Assembly (NCBI GenBank): GCA_038093975.1
Contig: JBBPTG010000100.1
Span: 1 to 64,000, forward strand
DNA from: Chalciporus piperatus
Taxonomy: Eukaryota; Basidiomycota; Agaricomycetes; Boletales; Boletaceae
Reading direction: 5' to 3'
DNA: 64,000 bases
This document shows positions 1-9,465 of the stretch, one piece after another; position 1 is the first letter of the stretch, and each line of letters starts with the position of its first letter. The notes beneath the pieces are model-generated. The model saw only the letters and a list, made by a program, of their open reading frames with translations, was not told the origin of the DNA and made no database searches. The translations under genes were made by a program, and so were the position numbers.

Positions 1-1000
1 GTACACATTTTTGTGGACTTTAGCTATAATCCATCCTATGAATGATTATAAAATGTCACTAATTAGAATGACTCTATTAGATGACTGAGTAGTACTGGAG
101 TGATTGGGTGAGCTGAGGGCTGGGTAACTGGATAACTGGTATGACTGGTGTGACTGAAGTGACTGGATTACTGGACCACAGGATGACTGGATTACTGGAG
201 TGACTGGATTACTGAGGTGACTGGATTACTGGAGTGACTTGTGTGACTTGTGTGACTTGTGTGACTTGTGTGACTTGTGTGACTGGAGTGACTGGATTAC
301 TGGACCACTGAGTGACTAGATTACTGGAATACTGGAATACTGGATGGCTGGAGTAATGAGACAACTGGATTGCTGGATGACTAGGGCACTGGGCTACTAG
401 GCTGCTGAGATGACTACATGACTGGGAAACTGAGCTACTAGGCTACTGAGATGTCTGGATGACTGGAACACTGGGCTACTGAGCTACTGAGACTACTGAA
501 GTGACTGGATGATTGGATGACTGGGCTGCTGGGTTACTGGAACTACTGGATGACTGGATGACTGGGATGCTGGGTTACTGGAACTACTGGATGACTGAAT
601 GACTGAATGACTGGGCTACTGAGACTACTGAAGTAACTGGATGACTTGATGACTGGGCTGCTGGGTTACTGGAACTACCGGATAACTGGAACACTTGGCC
701 ACTGGACTAATGAGACCACTGAAATGACTGGATGACTGGATGACTGAGCTACTGGGACTACTGAAATGACTGGATGACTGGATGACTGGGCTGCTGGATG
801 ACTGAGACTACTGAGACTACTGGATGACTGAATGACTGAGCTACTGAAGCTACTGAAATGACTGGATGACTGGGCCACTAGGCCACTGGGTTACTAAGAC
901 TACTGAAACTACTTGATGACTGGGTGACTAGGTTACTGAAACTACTGAAACTACTGAAACTACTTGTTACTGGGCCACTGGACTACTGATTTAACTGATC
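1..1000. repeat. ACTGG-type minisatellite
   Basis: The first kilobase is a degenerate tandem array built from short units such as TGACTGGATGACTGG, GGATTACTGGA and GGCTACTGAG. A nearly perfect stretch of TGTGACT units lies at about 236-285. Unit length drifts between 5 and about 17 bases, and no convincing long reading frame with normal composition is present; open frames here are only serine-rich repeat translations. The array stops just upstream of the gene beginning at 1075. Nothing else was seen in it. Confidence 0.9.
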
Positions 1001-1074
1001 CAGTCATTCCAGTAACTTCAGACTTTTTGCAGTGTTGCTGATGCACAGAGCCGGAATCAAGCGAAGACGAGAGA

Positions 1075-2302
1075 ATGGCAACTTCAAGTGAATCATCATC
1101 GGCCGGCGCAGACACCAGGATGTCTGCAGATTCTCCGAGGGATTCACAACCAATCATAGCCAATATCTCTGACAGTGAAGGTGGTGATTCTTCTTCAGGT
1201 ATGTCAAGGAAAATGTTGGGAGGGATTCAGATGACATTCTCTAGACAGAAGATAGCACGGCCGCAGGAATGCCAAGAACAGAGTTCACATTCCGCATGTC
1301 ACCTTTGAGGCAACAGGATTCATCGGCTGCTGGTAAGAGCTTCAATGGATGTTCTTTGGCAAGTTGGCCTGATCGCCTGAACAGCCGAGGTCAATGAATC
1401 CGTTTCAGAGACCTTTGGTCGTATCAGAGAACATGCGCTGCAAGATTTGCCAGCAGACGGCCCCAGAGATGGCTTCCCTTTGAGCTGGTTTTTGGAGGTC
1501 CCCAGAATGCCTTTGTGGAATCACATCGTATCGGCCGAGAGAACCGTTCGAATCCTTCTGGGTAATGGCTCAGAGGAGGATATCAGGACAGTCCGTGCCG
1601 ACGCAGCAAGGGTGGCCGAATGGTTTCAACAGAGGTCAGCCGAATCAGGGGCAACGTATCAAACCAGGGGCCAGAGGATGTGGGCCGAAATGGCCCAGAA
1701 CTCATCGATTATCAACGCGGCTTTCATGACGCATTTTCTTACCTTGTCGGGCCGTGATCCAGCCGAGGCCGATGAGCAGGATATTCCATCGGCTGACATC
1801 CCAGCTATCATGTCGTCGAATGATCGGAGGGAAAACAAAAATAGACTTCTGGACGAGCTGGACCTGCGTAAGTACCTCGTGGCATCCTATGAGGGCAGAA
1901 GAATTCATTGGATTGCAGCCCATGACTGGCAAGGTAGAAATCCTGAGGACATGGCGACAGGAAATACACCATTCACAGGGATGTTTGATCACTGTGAGTG
2001 GTTTTCATGATTATGGCATGGAATACATTGATGATAACGTCGTCGGCCGCAATCCAGTGGAGCAAGCAATCAACTGGGCCAACAGACAATTGGCCCAAGG
2101 GCTGCGCAGAGAACACCAGCTGCCGGAGGGATCAGCCGCCAAAGAACAGGCCAGAAATGATGATGCCACACTGATGGCCCTATCTTGGATCATGTTTGAA
2201 CGCTTAGAATTTCTGGCCTACACTCGTAGGCAACACATATTCCATATGATTTCTTTGCTACGTCAGATGGACATGTTGGAGAGGCTGAGGAATGTAATGT
2301 AG
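1075..2302 (+). CDS. Hypothetical protein, four-exon model
   Basis: I do not recognise this protein. A consistent model has exons 1075-1198, 1249-1332, 1385-1993 and 2058-2302. All introns are GT..AG and in phase 1, and together they encode 353 residues. The first 70 residues are Ser/Thr/Asp-rich and look disordered. The rest is charged and helical, with several Trp residues and patches such as FEVNESVSETFGRIREHAL-like acidic/hydrophobic stretches, and it ends in an amphipathic LRQMDMLERLRNVM. No signal peptide or membrane segment is apparent. Its coding sequence contains several TCGGCC/GGCCGA hexamers, the same core as the repeat array directly downstream. It lies between a minisatellite and a dead retroelement, so a transposon-derived origin is possible. 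Confidence 0.55.
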
Positions 2303-2309
2303 TGTAGGC

Positions 2310-2890
2310 CATATAATATTGACACTGATCACATTGGCTTATCCCTACCGATGGACTAACTTTACATCGGCCCACCCCTAACTAGTGACAATAGGAATAT
2401 CGGCCCATTCCTAAGCATTGAGGGTCTACCCATTGGCCCATCCCTACCAATGGACAAACTTTGCATCGGCCCATTCCTACGCATCAACAAACCATACATC
2501 GGCCAATCCCTACCTACTGAGGCGGGTGGCATCGGCCCATCCCTACCCATTGACACTCAATCTATCGGGCCATGCCTGCTGTAGGAAACATGATTCAGTG
2601 GCCAATGCCCACCCCTAAACATTTCCTGCATCAGCCGCTCCCTACACATCATGATGGAGGGTTTACACATCGGCCTATCCCTATTCTCTATGGGCCGAAC
2701 TCTGATGCAGGCAGGACTGGGTGATTAGCACCAGTCGGCCAGGTCCTACCTCATGGAACCTTTGTGTTGGCCTTTCCCACTGCCAGGGCACAATGATACA
2801 TTGGCTGATCCCTACTCTACGTGTACATTCTATTACTAGCCGATCCCTAACCTAGGTGACCATACACCAGCGGCCAATCATTAGCCGGCC
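2310..2890. repeat. Degenerate TCGGCC..TCCCTAC repeat array
   Basis: About fifteen diverged copies of a motif with consensus CATCGGCCCATCCCTAC lie roughly 25-40 bases apart, for example near 2364, 2399, 2433, 2465, 2498, 2529, 2564, 2667, 2733, 2800 and 2838. All are in the same orientation. One minus frame through it reads as a repeated GRDGPM-like peptide, which I take to be a by-product of the repeat. The array fills the space between the gene ending at 2302 and the retroelement that follows. Confidence 0.85.
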
Positions 2891-2945
2891 AGTAGAGCAC
2901 GGCCTAATTGGTGATCAGCTGGCCCTGGATCAGGGTACAAATGGA

Positions 2946-3404
2946 CTACGCTATGTGACGGCCGTCGCCTTTCCAGTTCAGGGAGAGGCGCCAGGTGAGA
3001 ACACGGTCTCGGAAAACAAACCCAATACCCCAGGATGAGGAGGCGTCCACGAAGATTGGGTCGGGGAGAGTGGCTGGCGGCAGGAAGATGGAGCGGCCAC
3101 ACAGTGCGCAGGAGAGGCTTGAGCGCCACCAAGATAAGTCAGCGAGAACGGCGCTCGGGACCTTGCGACGTGCAAAAGGGGAAACATGGCGAAACGATGC
3201 AGCGAACCTGTACAGTGCCGGAAGACGAGAACGAGCCCCGTCGAGAACGACGGAGCAGTGGTTAAGCGTCCCGATCAAAATCTCACAATCACAATGAGAC
3301 ACAATCGAGGCGGAACACCATGCGTCAAGGCGGAGGAGATACTTGGATTTCTTGGTGCTGGGAAGGGACACAGTCTTGTCGGCGAGGTTCCAGATGAAGC
3401 CCAA
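2946..3404 (-). pseudogene. RNase H-like segment of the retroelement
   Basis: This frame carries SFPYLGFIWNLADKTVSLP-type connection residues, then SAVLADLSWWRSSLSC, followed by DPIFVDASSSWGIGFVF, the first RNase H strand with its catalytic Asp. It then reads LTWRLSLNWKGDGRHIA and stops at TAG where W is expected. No continuation of the domain is readable below about 2946, where the TCGGCC repeats begin. The element is therefore truncated inside or just after RNase H. Confidence 0.6.
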
Positions 3405-5032
3405 GTAGGGAAACGAAGTTGAGAAGTCGATAAACTTCTTCTCGGCCCAAGGCCAGCCAAGATAGGATGCGGTCTCCCATATAAGCGAAGCGTCATAACG
3501 AAACTGGGGGAGAGAGAAGTTAGAGCGAGCGCTCGGAAAAAAGGGATGGAGAGAAAAGAACCGACAGTGCGAGAGCCAGTGACGGGATCGATTACGGGAT
3601 AACGGAAGAATATAAAGTCGTCGGCCCAGTTGATCATGTCCTCGACAGACTTGAAGCGGTAAATGCAGGTGATGCCGTCTGCGCAGTGCCCGAAGATGCC
3701 CGAAGAGCTAGAGCATCCGAAGCAGCAACAATGGTCGGCATGAACCTTGCCGTTCCAATGTACACAAACATGCAGACGATCCTGCGGAGCCACAGGCATG
3801 CGACGATGCGCAGCATCGACATCGAAGACGGCAGCTTCAGATCCTTCAGGTGCACGGGCGACGAGGAGAAAACAGTCAGAGAAGGACCCCCAATCACACG
3901 GAAACGAGGAAGAACTGATTTCGGAGTTGATGGAGTGAAGAAGAGGATGGTCACGAGGAAAGGAATGATCTTGGATAAGGCGAGGTTTTGCGGTGACAGA
4001 ATGAAACACGACACCGAGAGGAGATGTGCGAAAAGGGCCGAAGGAGGCCTCGAAGACAGAAGGTTCGAAAGGAGCGGAGTACCGACCAGCGTCGATCTCC
4101 TTCTGGATTTGTGCAGTAATGAAATCGGAGTTTTCGAGAGAGGACTTATGATTTGCAGGCATGAAAGTAGTGGAAATGGTAGACGAAACACCTAGACGGA
4201 AGCCATGACGGAGACCATGGGGAATATCGGAGAAGCGAGACCAGACGGCATCTCCGCAAGCACGGAGTAACTCCTCCCATCTCTCGGGAATGAGGGGAGT
4301 CACGATTGGGAAGACATCAGGCGGAAGTGTGCCCCTGCGCATTGTGCTCAGAGGAACCGCACACGGTGCAGAGGTGGCGATGTTTGCACTCGACACCGCC
4401 GGAGGAACAACCGCGAACACCGTTCCAGTTGTAGCAATAAGAACGGCCCTGGGCATCGACCCAGACCCCCTTAGGGTTGCGGGAGACCCACCCATTGGAA
4501 GGGGAAGGACATTCCTTCGTGAGGTGACCACGGAGGCACACGAAGCATTTACCATGCCGCTCGGCGTTGTAAGGAAAGGGGGCACGGAACGATGTGGCAC
4601 CATGAGATGAGGATGCGGAGGAGACACTGGCAGAGGTGAGGAGGGAAGAGGAAGAGGAAGAAGCCACTGGTCCACTAGAGGACGACGAACTGGAAGAGGA
4701 CGGAAAGGGCGAGCGTGAGGCGAGCGGACGAAAGGAACTGTTACCACGGGCCAGAAGGGACTCCAAGGCGTTAAGACGCGAGGTAGTAGCCTCGAGGCGA
4801 GCATCGCGCGAAGCGTCCTTGGAAGAACCCAGTTGGCGAGAGCAGAAAGCGAAGAGGCTCTCGTGGAAATCAGCAGGGTTGTATAGCGAGGAATTTTGCC
4901 AGTAGACCTTACGAAGCTGGATGCAGTAAAGCTTCCAGGTCTCGAAATGGATAGAGAAATCATGCGAAGAAGTAATGCGAGAAAAATGAAGTTCGAAGGC
5001 AGCAGCGATAGCCTCAGAATTGGGGTTCGCAA
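3275..5032 (-). pseudogene. Reverse transcriptase of DIRS/Ngaro-like element
   Basis: The convincing part starts near 4330 (TLPPDVFPIVTPLIPERW) and includes TAQIQKEIDAGRYSAPFEPS, KPRLIQDHSFPRDHPLLHSI, RT motif A (FDVDAAHRRMPV), CCCFGCSSSSGIFGHC and the catalytic NWADDFIFFRYP. The N-terminal portion of the open frame (5032 to about 4330) is an antisense-like shadow of the gag frame. Downstream of FRYPVIDPVTGSRT a GT donor suggests a short intron leading to the next frame, YDASLIWETASYLGWPW, near 3500, and on to the RNase H part. The element copy is non-functional because of the stop in the RNase H region and the missing 3-prime end. Confidence 0.65.
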
Positions 5033-5558
5033 GGTGAGAGCGTATAAGGCGAGGAAAGATGGCAGCGGCCTGCCGGTATTCTTCGCGAGTCATAAGAATT
5101 TCGTCAGAATCCTTGACAGTAGGAAGTACGCCAGTGAAATGAGCAAATGCGCGAGAGGATGCCGTGGCTAGGCAGTGAATAGGGATGTGATCAGTCCAGC
5201 CTTCTCGCAAGGCCTTGACGACGTAAGGATGGTCGATCAGATCGCTTGGATCAATACGACGCGAAAGACCTGCTGAAGGGGGAGCGGACAAGGGAGGGGG
5301 ACGAGGACGAGGGAGGAGACTGAGTAAGCTGGAAGCATCAGGGACAGTTCCCCGAGAAGGCGAAGCTGAGGAAAAAAGAGGTATAAGCATGAGAATAAGC
5401 AAAGACGAAAAACGATGTGGTAAGCGCAAGGAAGGCGATAAGCAAGAAGAAGAAAAATACGCATGGGAGACGTTGAGAAGTCGAATGAGAAGTAAGGCAA
5501 TAAGCAAGAGGAAGAGAATACGTGTGGATCGATAAGCAAGAGGGAAGATGATAAGCAA
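4317..5558 (-). CDS. Gag-like protein with zinc knuckles
   Basis: The usable part of this frame begins near 5370 (ASPSRGTVPDASS) and runs to 4317. It contains a helical capsid-like region (LIDHPYVVKALREGW, REEYRQAAAIFPRLIRSHL) followed by a long serine tract. A cysteine/histidine cluster then follows: CFVCLRGHLTKEC, a further CYNWNGVRGC...CKHRHLC, and a terminal CTVCGSSEHNAQGH. These are probably nucleic-acid-binding knuckles of a retroelement gag. The reverse transcriptase frame overlaps its 3-prime end in another phase, so expression would need a frameshift or splice. Confidence 0.6.
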   Translation of the reverse strand: MLIIFPLAYRSTRILFLLLIALLLIRLLNVSHAYFSSSCLSPSLRLPHRFSSLLILMLIPLFSSASPSRGTVPDASSLLSLLPRPRPPPLSAPPSAGLSRRIDPSDLIDHPYVVKALREGWTDHIPIHCLATASSRAFAHFTGVLPTVKDSDEILMTREEYRQAAAIFPRLIRSHLANPNSEAIAAAFELHFSRITSSHDFSIHFETWKLYCIQLRKVYWQNSSLYNPADFHESLFAFCSRQLGSSKDASRDARLEATTSRLNALESLLARGNSSFRPLASRSPFPSSSSSSSSSGPVASSSSSSLLTSASVSSASSSHGATSFRAPFPYNAERHGKCFVCLRGHLTKECPSPSNGWVSRNPKGVWVDAQGRSYCYNWNGVRGCSSGGVECKHRHLCTVCGSSEHNAQGHTSA

Positions 5559-6463
5559 GCGGGACGTTGAATAGCCCAGAGAGAAGGAAAAAACGAGGCA
5601 GGGAGGTGTGAAGAGGATGACTGACCAGCAGTGCTCAAAGTAAAGGCAGGAGGGGCGGCACGAGATTGACGATCTAACAGCGAGAGGACAATCGCCTCCA
5701 GGTCATCCCGAGACATGGATTGGGGAGAGACGGCATGGGGCGAGAGTCCTAAACCCGACAATGAAGGGGCTGCGCCTGGGATACCAAGCCCCGACAAGGA
5801 GGTGGAGCTAGGAACGCCAAGACCAGAAGTGGAGGCAGGCATTGTGGAAGTAGAGGCAGGAAACGAGGGAGGAGCGGGATTCAAAGTGATCGATGGGGGT
5901 CCCGAAGGTCCTGGAGATTTAGCCTTACCTTTGCCTTTGTCGACAGGAGCACGCTTTGGGGTTTTCGGAGCTGCAGGTGGGGCGACGGCTGGCACGGCGG
6001 GTGGAGCGAGAGCTGCGGAAGATGGCGTGAGGGTGCTAGAGGAACCCGGAGTAGGGATATGTTGAATAATCGATTGCTGGGGATCCTTCAAGGGAGAAGT
6101 CGACACGGGACCTTTCGAGCGAGTCTTGGGACCGACAGCTGGCGCAGTGGCGGCCGCAGCTACCTGGCGGGACCTCTTAGAAGGCGGTGCGACCGAAGGG
6201 CCCATGGTGGCAGTACTTGGAGGCATGGGAGACGAAAGATTACGAGCACGGCGATTTCCAACTTGAGGGGATTGAAGGAGCGACCCAGATGATTCCATGA
6301 GGACGACCTCAACGGCGGCGGGATCGAGAGACCCAGAGTGGGCTTCGTCCCCATCTTCGGAGAGTGAGTCAAGATCAGCGTCTTCGGGCTCACCAGAGGG
6401 TGCCGGAGGGGCGGCCTGTCCAGGACGAGTAGGAGGAGTGCGAGTGAAGAAAGCAGCGGGCAT
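5237..6463 (-). CDS. Retroelement N-terminal ORF (Pro/Ser/Ala-rich)
   Basis: This long minus frame starts MPAAFFTRTPPTRPGQ and is dominated by Pro, Ser, Ala and Thr up to about residue 280, typical of the disordered N-terminus of gag-like proteins. Around residues 255-280 a short ordered stretch, SRDDLEAIVLSLLDRQ, appears. After LSTAG near 5630 a GT donor is present, and the remaining translation (leucine/phenylalanine-rich, poor composition) is probably intron. An AG acceptor near 5370 would join it to the zinc-knuckle frame. It belongs to the element described above and is not a host gene. Confidence 0.55.
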   Translation of the reverse strand: MPAAFFTRTPPTRPGQAAPPAPSGEPEDADLDSLSEDGDEAHSGSLDPAAVEVVLMESSGSLLQSPQVGNRRARNLSSPMPPSTATMGPSVAPPSKRSRQVAAAATAPAVGPKTRSKGPVSTSPLKDPQQSIIQHIPTPGSSSTLTPSSAALAPPAVPAVAPPAAPKTPKRAPVDKGKGKAKSPGPSGPPSITLNPAPPSFPASTSTMPASTSGLGVPSSTSLSGLGIPGAAPSLSGLGLSPHAVSPQSMSRDDLEAIVLSLLDRQSRAAPPAFTLSTAGQSSSSHLPASFFPSLWAIQRPACLSSSLLLIDPHVFSSSCLLPYFSFDFSTSPMRIFLLLAYRLPCAYHIVFRLCLFSCLYLFFPQLRLLGELSLMLPAYSVSSLVLVPLPCPLPLQQVFRVVLIQAI

Positions 6464-7272
6464 GGCGGGATGCGTTGCGCGATGATATGGGGATGATGGT
6501 GGATGGAGGAGAGGATGGAAGACGCGTAAGACCAGGAGAGGTTGGATATATGGGGAAGCGGAGGGTCCGAAGTCCGATCCGTGGCACGAGTCCCGGCTCT
6601 TACCGGTTCGTTCCTCACCCCCAGAGCCTCATACTTTGTTGGCCGAGTCTGCGCGGGACCAATCATTGAGCGAGAAACAAAGAGGCCCGTTAATGGAAAG
6701 TCAGTGCAACCGGGATGGAAATGGTAATCCTCCCAACATATGTTGACTTCAGACAGGGACTCATTGTTGTGTGACAGGGCTTACCGGGAGTGCACGAGTG
6801 GTTCGTGTGAGCCTCGCGCGAGGCACAACGGTGCTCATCGGGGACCCTGCGATATGGCAGTTGAGGCAGGACAAAGGTCCTAGAGGCCACATTTGGAGCA
6901 TGGGGGTGGGGGGAATGAGTGGCCGGGTCTGGTTGACGAGTTTTGCTTGTGGTCGGTATATAGTCTCGAAGACTGTCGGAGTTTGAATAAAGTGCTGCCA
7001 AGGGTGTTACGGAAGAACGTCGCGTCCTTTGAATCACGTGTGACTGGCATAGTGCCGCTCCAGGGGCGATCCGGAGCAATTGAGAAGACATTTCACTCGT
7101 TCAGTCGCACATAGTGTTGCTGCCAGGTGAGATCCAACCCGTCCCATCACTGTTGCGCCATCGAACCACTCACTGTCTCACCCAGCATTCCCGCCTGATT
7201 CTTTGTCTTCATCGCTGTTCCCTCCCAACCCGACACCGACACCGATGGTCTCAGTTACCTCGAGCGCCATAA
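6464..7272. other. Intergenic region with 5-prime retroelement remnants
   Basis: No gene is recognised. The part next to 6463 is probably the leader or terminal region of the minus-strand retroelement. At about 7088-7111 there is a 24-base motif (CATTTCACT..TTCAGTCGCACA) that recurs with one mismatch at about 11903-11926, next to the other duplicated block. No TATA-like promoter for copy A is evident. Confidence 0.5.
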
Positions 7273-7640
7273 ATGAATCCCAACGACCCGCCAGATCAAA
7301 CAGAGGTTCTAAGAAACGAAAGGGATCAGTCCTGGAGACGACCACTGCAAAGCGCTGCAGAGTTGGTGTCAGCTAGCCCTATTCCCATCGTCTTGCCCCC
7401 CTCTACGGGACTCGAGCTTTTCAAGGATGCTGTTGCTGTAAGCTGTTCTAAACCGCTGACTGAACTTGTTTCATTCAAGTGTTGCAGCGCGAACCAGTCG
7501 CCATTGAAGTTGCCAAGCGTGACGACGCCTTGACCCAGGGGCTGGTTGAGGAAGTCGACAAGCAAAAGCCAAACCCAGACCCCGAGGTAGAGGCTGGCGT
7601 CGACGTCGAAGCGCGCATCTGTCGCTACGGCTGTCTCTAG
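7273..7640 (+). pseudogene. Copy A, ICRYGCL precursor lacking its signal exon
   Basis: Homology to copy C begins at 7361, exactly at exon 2, so the signal-peptide exon is missing. From there the reading is VSASPIPIVLPPSTGLELF, then a GTAAGC..CAG intron (7438-7487), then REPVAIEVAKRDDALTQGLV..., ending EARICRYGCL and TAG (7638-7640). An ATG at 7273 keeps the frame open (105 residues) but gives a hydrophilic N-terminus, so secretion would be lost. The second dibasic site of copy C (DKRE) is DKQK here. Despite this truncation the C-terminal ten residues are unchanged. I call it a 5-prime-truncated copy; a fused or re-promoted gene cannot be excluded. Confidence 0.7.
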
Positions 7641-9126
7641 AATATCAGTGTCCCAGCGGACGTCGTCTCTAGCCATAGCGGGGTCATCGGCCGCATGGTT
7701 TCTCGAGTCAACTGCTCCGTTCACCTCAGCTGAGGCTTTAAGCATCGTCCACTCGTTAAAGACTCCCGGTTTCTGGTTTTGTTTTCCGTCTTTGGTTAGT
7801 TCAAATTTCCAGACGGTATTCGTTCGTTTTTATATCACCGGTCTCATGTTTCGCGCTCTTTTATATCAGATAACCATCCCCTCTCCTTTTCTCTCGAAGA
7901 TCTCTCGTTTTTTTAGTGTGCGAGGCTGGTAGACCAGACAGTTTTCATTCTCTCGAGTCTCGTAGTCTCAGATCCCTGTAGCCTTGCCTCTTACATATCG
8001 GTATCGGTATTTTCCTGTATACTGCGTCTGCTAGTTATCGTTGTATCCATTTGGTCCTTATGCTTTACATGGCGTGTGTCTGAGCTTTTGTCCTCTCCAA
8101 CGGGTTTGAAAGACTCGGCCCGCAGAAATGGATTTCCCTGTGACAAGTCAACGAAGAGCGTATATTCACGAGGTTAGAGACAGGGGGGGAACCGCTTTTT
8201 TGTGTCCTGAGTAGAATGCACGGGCGCGCACGGAATGGTTCTGAAACAGTACACGCGTGTGTTCTAGTAACGCTCGCGCCTGCGACTCGTTACTCGATGG
8301 TTTGAAAGAAAGACCCCAAAACGAGGATCTCTTGTACTAGTACAGGTGACTGGCTGTTGCATTGCGTCTATACATAGGTGCAAACGCGGAGTCCATGGTG
8401 TACAAACGAAAGGCAACGTACATCCACATACCGAAGCGCATCCATCCAAACGAAGCCTTCCTCTTCTCTTCCCTGGGCAGCCTGGGGTACTAAGCCACAC
8501 CCACAGTTCCTGAGGCGTCCCGTGGCGGCTTGATAAACTTGATGGATGGCGTTGACGTCGCAGAGATACTCCCGGAGCTCCCGATGACTGCCCACGAGGC
8601 CTGAGAGGCAAGGGGAAAGATGTCGCCTTCAGAGAAAAGTCAGATTTGATATCTCTAGAACTAAGAACATTGCTTGACGACCTTGATCCCGAAAAGGAAG
8701 GTGCTGTAGTTCGATGTGTGTCTTGCTCGACCTCAATTTAGCAACTACCTTCAGTCCTAGGATCAGCTGGGCCATGGCAAAGGGATAACCAAGATAGGTC
8801 AATCATGCATCATGTATTATACTGGGGTTTATCGGGTGGCAAATGGGTTCCGGATGGTGGGACGAGTCCACGTTTACGACGTCAATGAACAAGCTAACAT
8901 CCAAATATGGTTTGTGCTTTCAACCACTTCACCCGAAAGGTAGGCTGAAAGGGAGAAGTTATGCCATACATCTCCACGAAAGTGTTTTAGTGGATATAAA
9001 GACGATTAGGTTGACCCTGGTGAGTCACTCGAACAACTCCACTCTTATTGTACTTTCCGAGTCTTCTGAGTAAAGCTCCCATACTCGCTCCGACTTTCGA
9101 AACAATAAGCTCATCCTAACATCGAC
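7641..9126. other. Spacer inside direct repeat 1
   Basis: This non-coding stretch of about 1.5 kb is conserved almost base for base with 18487-19981. It contains no convincing ORF. The 3-prime untranslated region of copy A and the promoter of copy B must lie here. Open frames such as 8264-8611 (minus) are not conserved as proteins between the two repeats. Confidence 0.6.
8995..9000 (+). promoter_or_regulatory. TATA box of copy B
   Basis: TATAAA in the context GTGGATATAAAGACGATTAGG lies about 130 bases upstream of the ATG at 9127. The same context precedes copy D at 19862-19867, and a similar TATATAAAG precedes copy C at 17902. Confidence 0.65.
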
Positions 9127-9465
9127 ATGTACGCTGCAAAGTTCACCGTTTTCTACGTCATCGCTGCTTTGGCCGCTTTGGGTGAGCCCCATCGAGCGTA
9201 GAGTTGCATGGGCGATTCACTGATGCGGGTGTTTTTAGTGTCAGCGTCCCCTATCCCTGTTGCTGAGCCTGGGGCTCTGGCATTGCCAGTCGCGAACATT
9301 GACGTCGTTGCTGTTAGTAGCTTTAACTATTTCTCAGTGGCAACTCGACTGACTTTGGACTTCCAGCGGGAGCCCCTCCCCGTTGCAGAGGCCGTCGTTG
9401 AGCGTGAGCCTACCCCCGAAGATGAAGACGTCGAGGCCAGGATTTGCCGCTACGGCTGCCTCTAA
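9127..9465 (+). CDS. Copy B, secreted ICRYGCL peptide precursor
   Basis: Three exons, 9127-9181, 9239-9312 and 9367-9465, encode 75 residues. Residues 1-22 are a signal peptide (MYAAKFTVFYVIAALAALVSAS). The pro-region is Pro/Ala/Glu/Val-rich with R-E-P at the exon 2/3 junction and a second E-R-E-P. The C-terminus reads EDVEARICRYGCL, with Cys70 and Cys74. The intron positions (phase 1 after the signal region, phase 0 before REP) match copy C, so A/C and B/D are related genes. Cleavage after the Arg of EAR would release a heptapeptide with a possible C-R-Y-G-C disulphide ring; that is inference. There is no CaaX box because the last Cys is at position -2. The ATG was chosen because it gives the only signal peptide and agrees with copy D. 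Confidence 0.8.

Larger units (their letters stand above)
2946..6463 (-). mobile_element. Decayed DIRS/Ngaro-like retroelement
   Basis: Read on the minus strand, the order is a proline/serine-rich N-terminal ORF (6463-5237), a gag-like region with zinc knuckles (5558-4317), a reverse transcriptase (5032-3275) and an RNase H-like segment (3404-2946). The RT has motif A as FDVDAAHRRMPV and motif C as NWADDFIFFRYP. Reading frames change between these parts. Some changes look like introns (for example a GT donor after LSTAG near 5630); others look like damage. The RNase H frame ends in TAG exactly where a Trp codon would be expected in the conserved HIAWAE-like motif. No tyrosine recombinase, methyltransferase or terminal repeat was found downstream, so the element is truncated. 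Assignment to the DIRS/Ngaro type rests on the character of the RT and RNase H and is not proven without the recombinase. Confidence 0.7.

Noticed and set aside
2310..2890. CRISPR array
   Set aside because: The genome is eukaryotic, the repeats are degenerate, spacers are short and irregular, and no cas genes are present.
7597..7640. ICRYGCL tail as a CaaX mating pheromone
   Set aside because: Basidiomycete pheromones need Cys at position -4 and have no signal peptide. Here the last Cys is at -2, there are two Cys residues, and the proteins are secretory.
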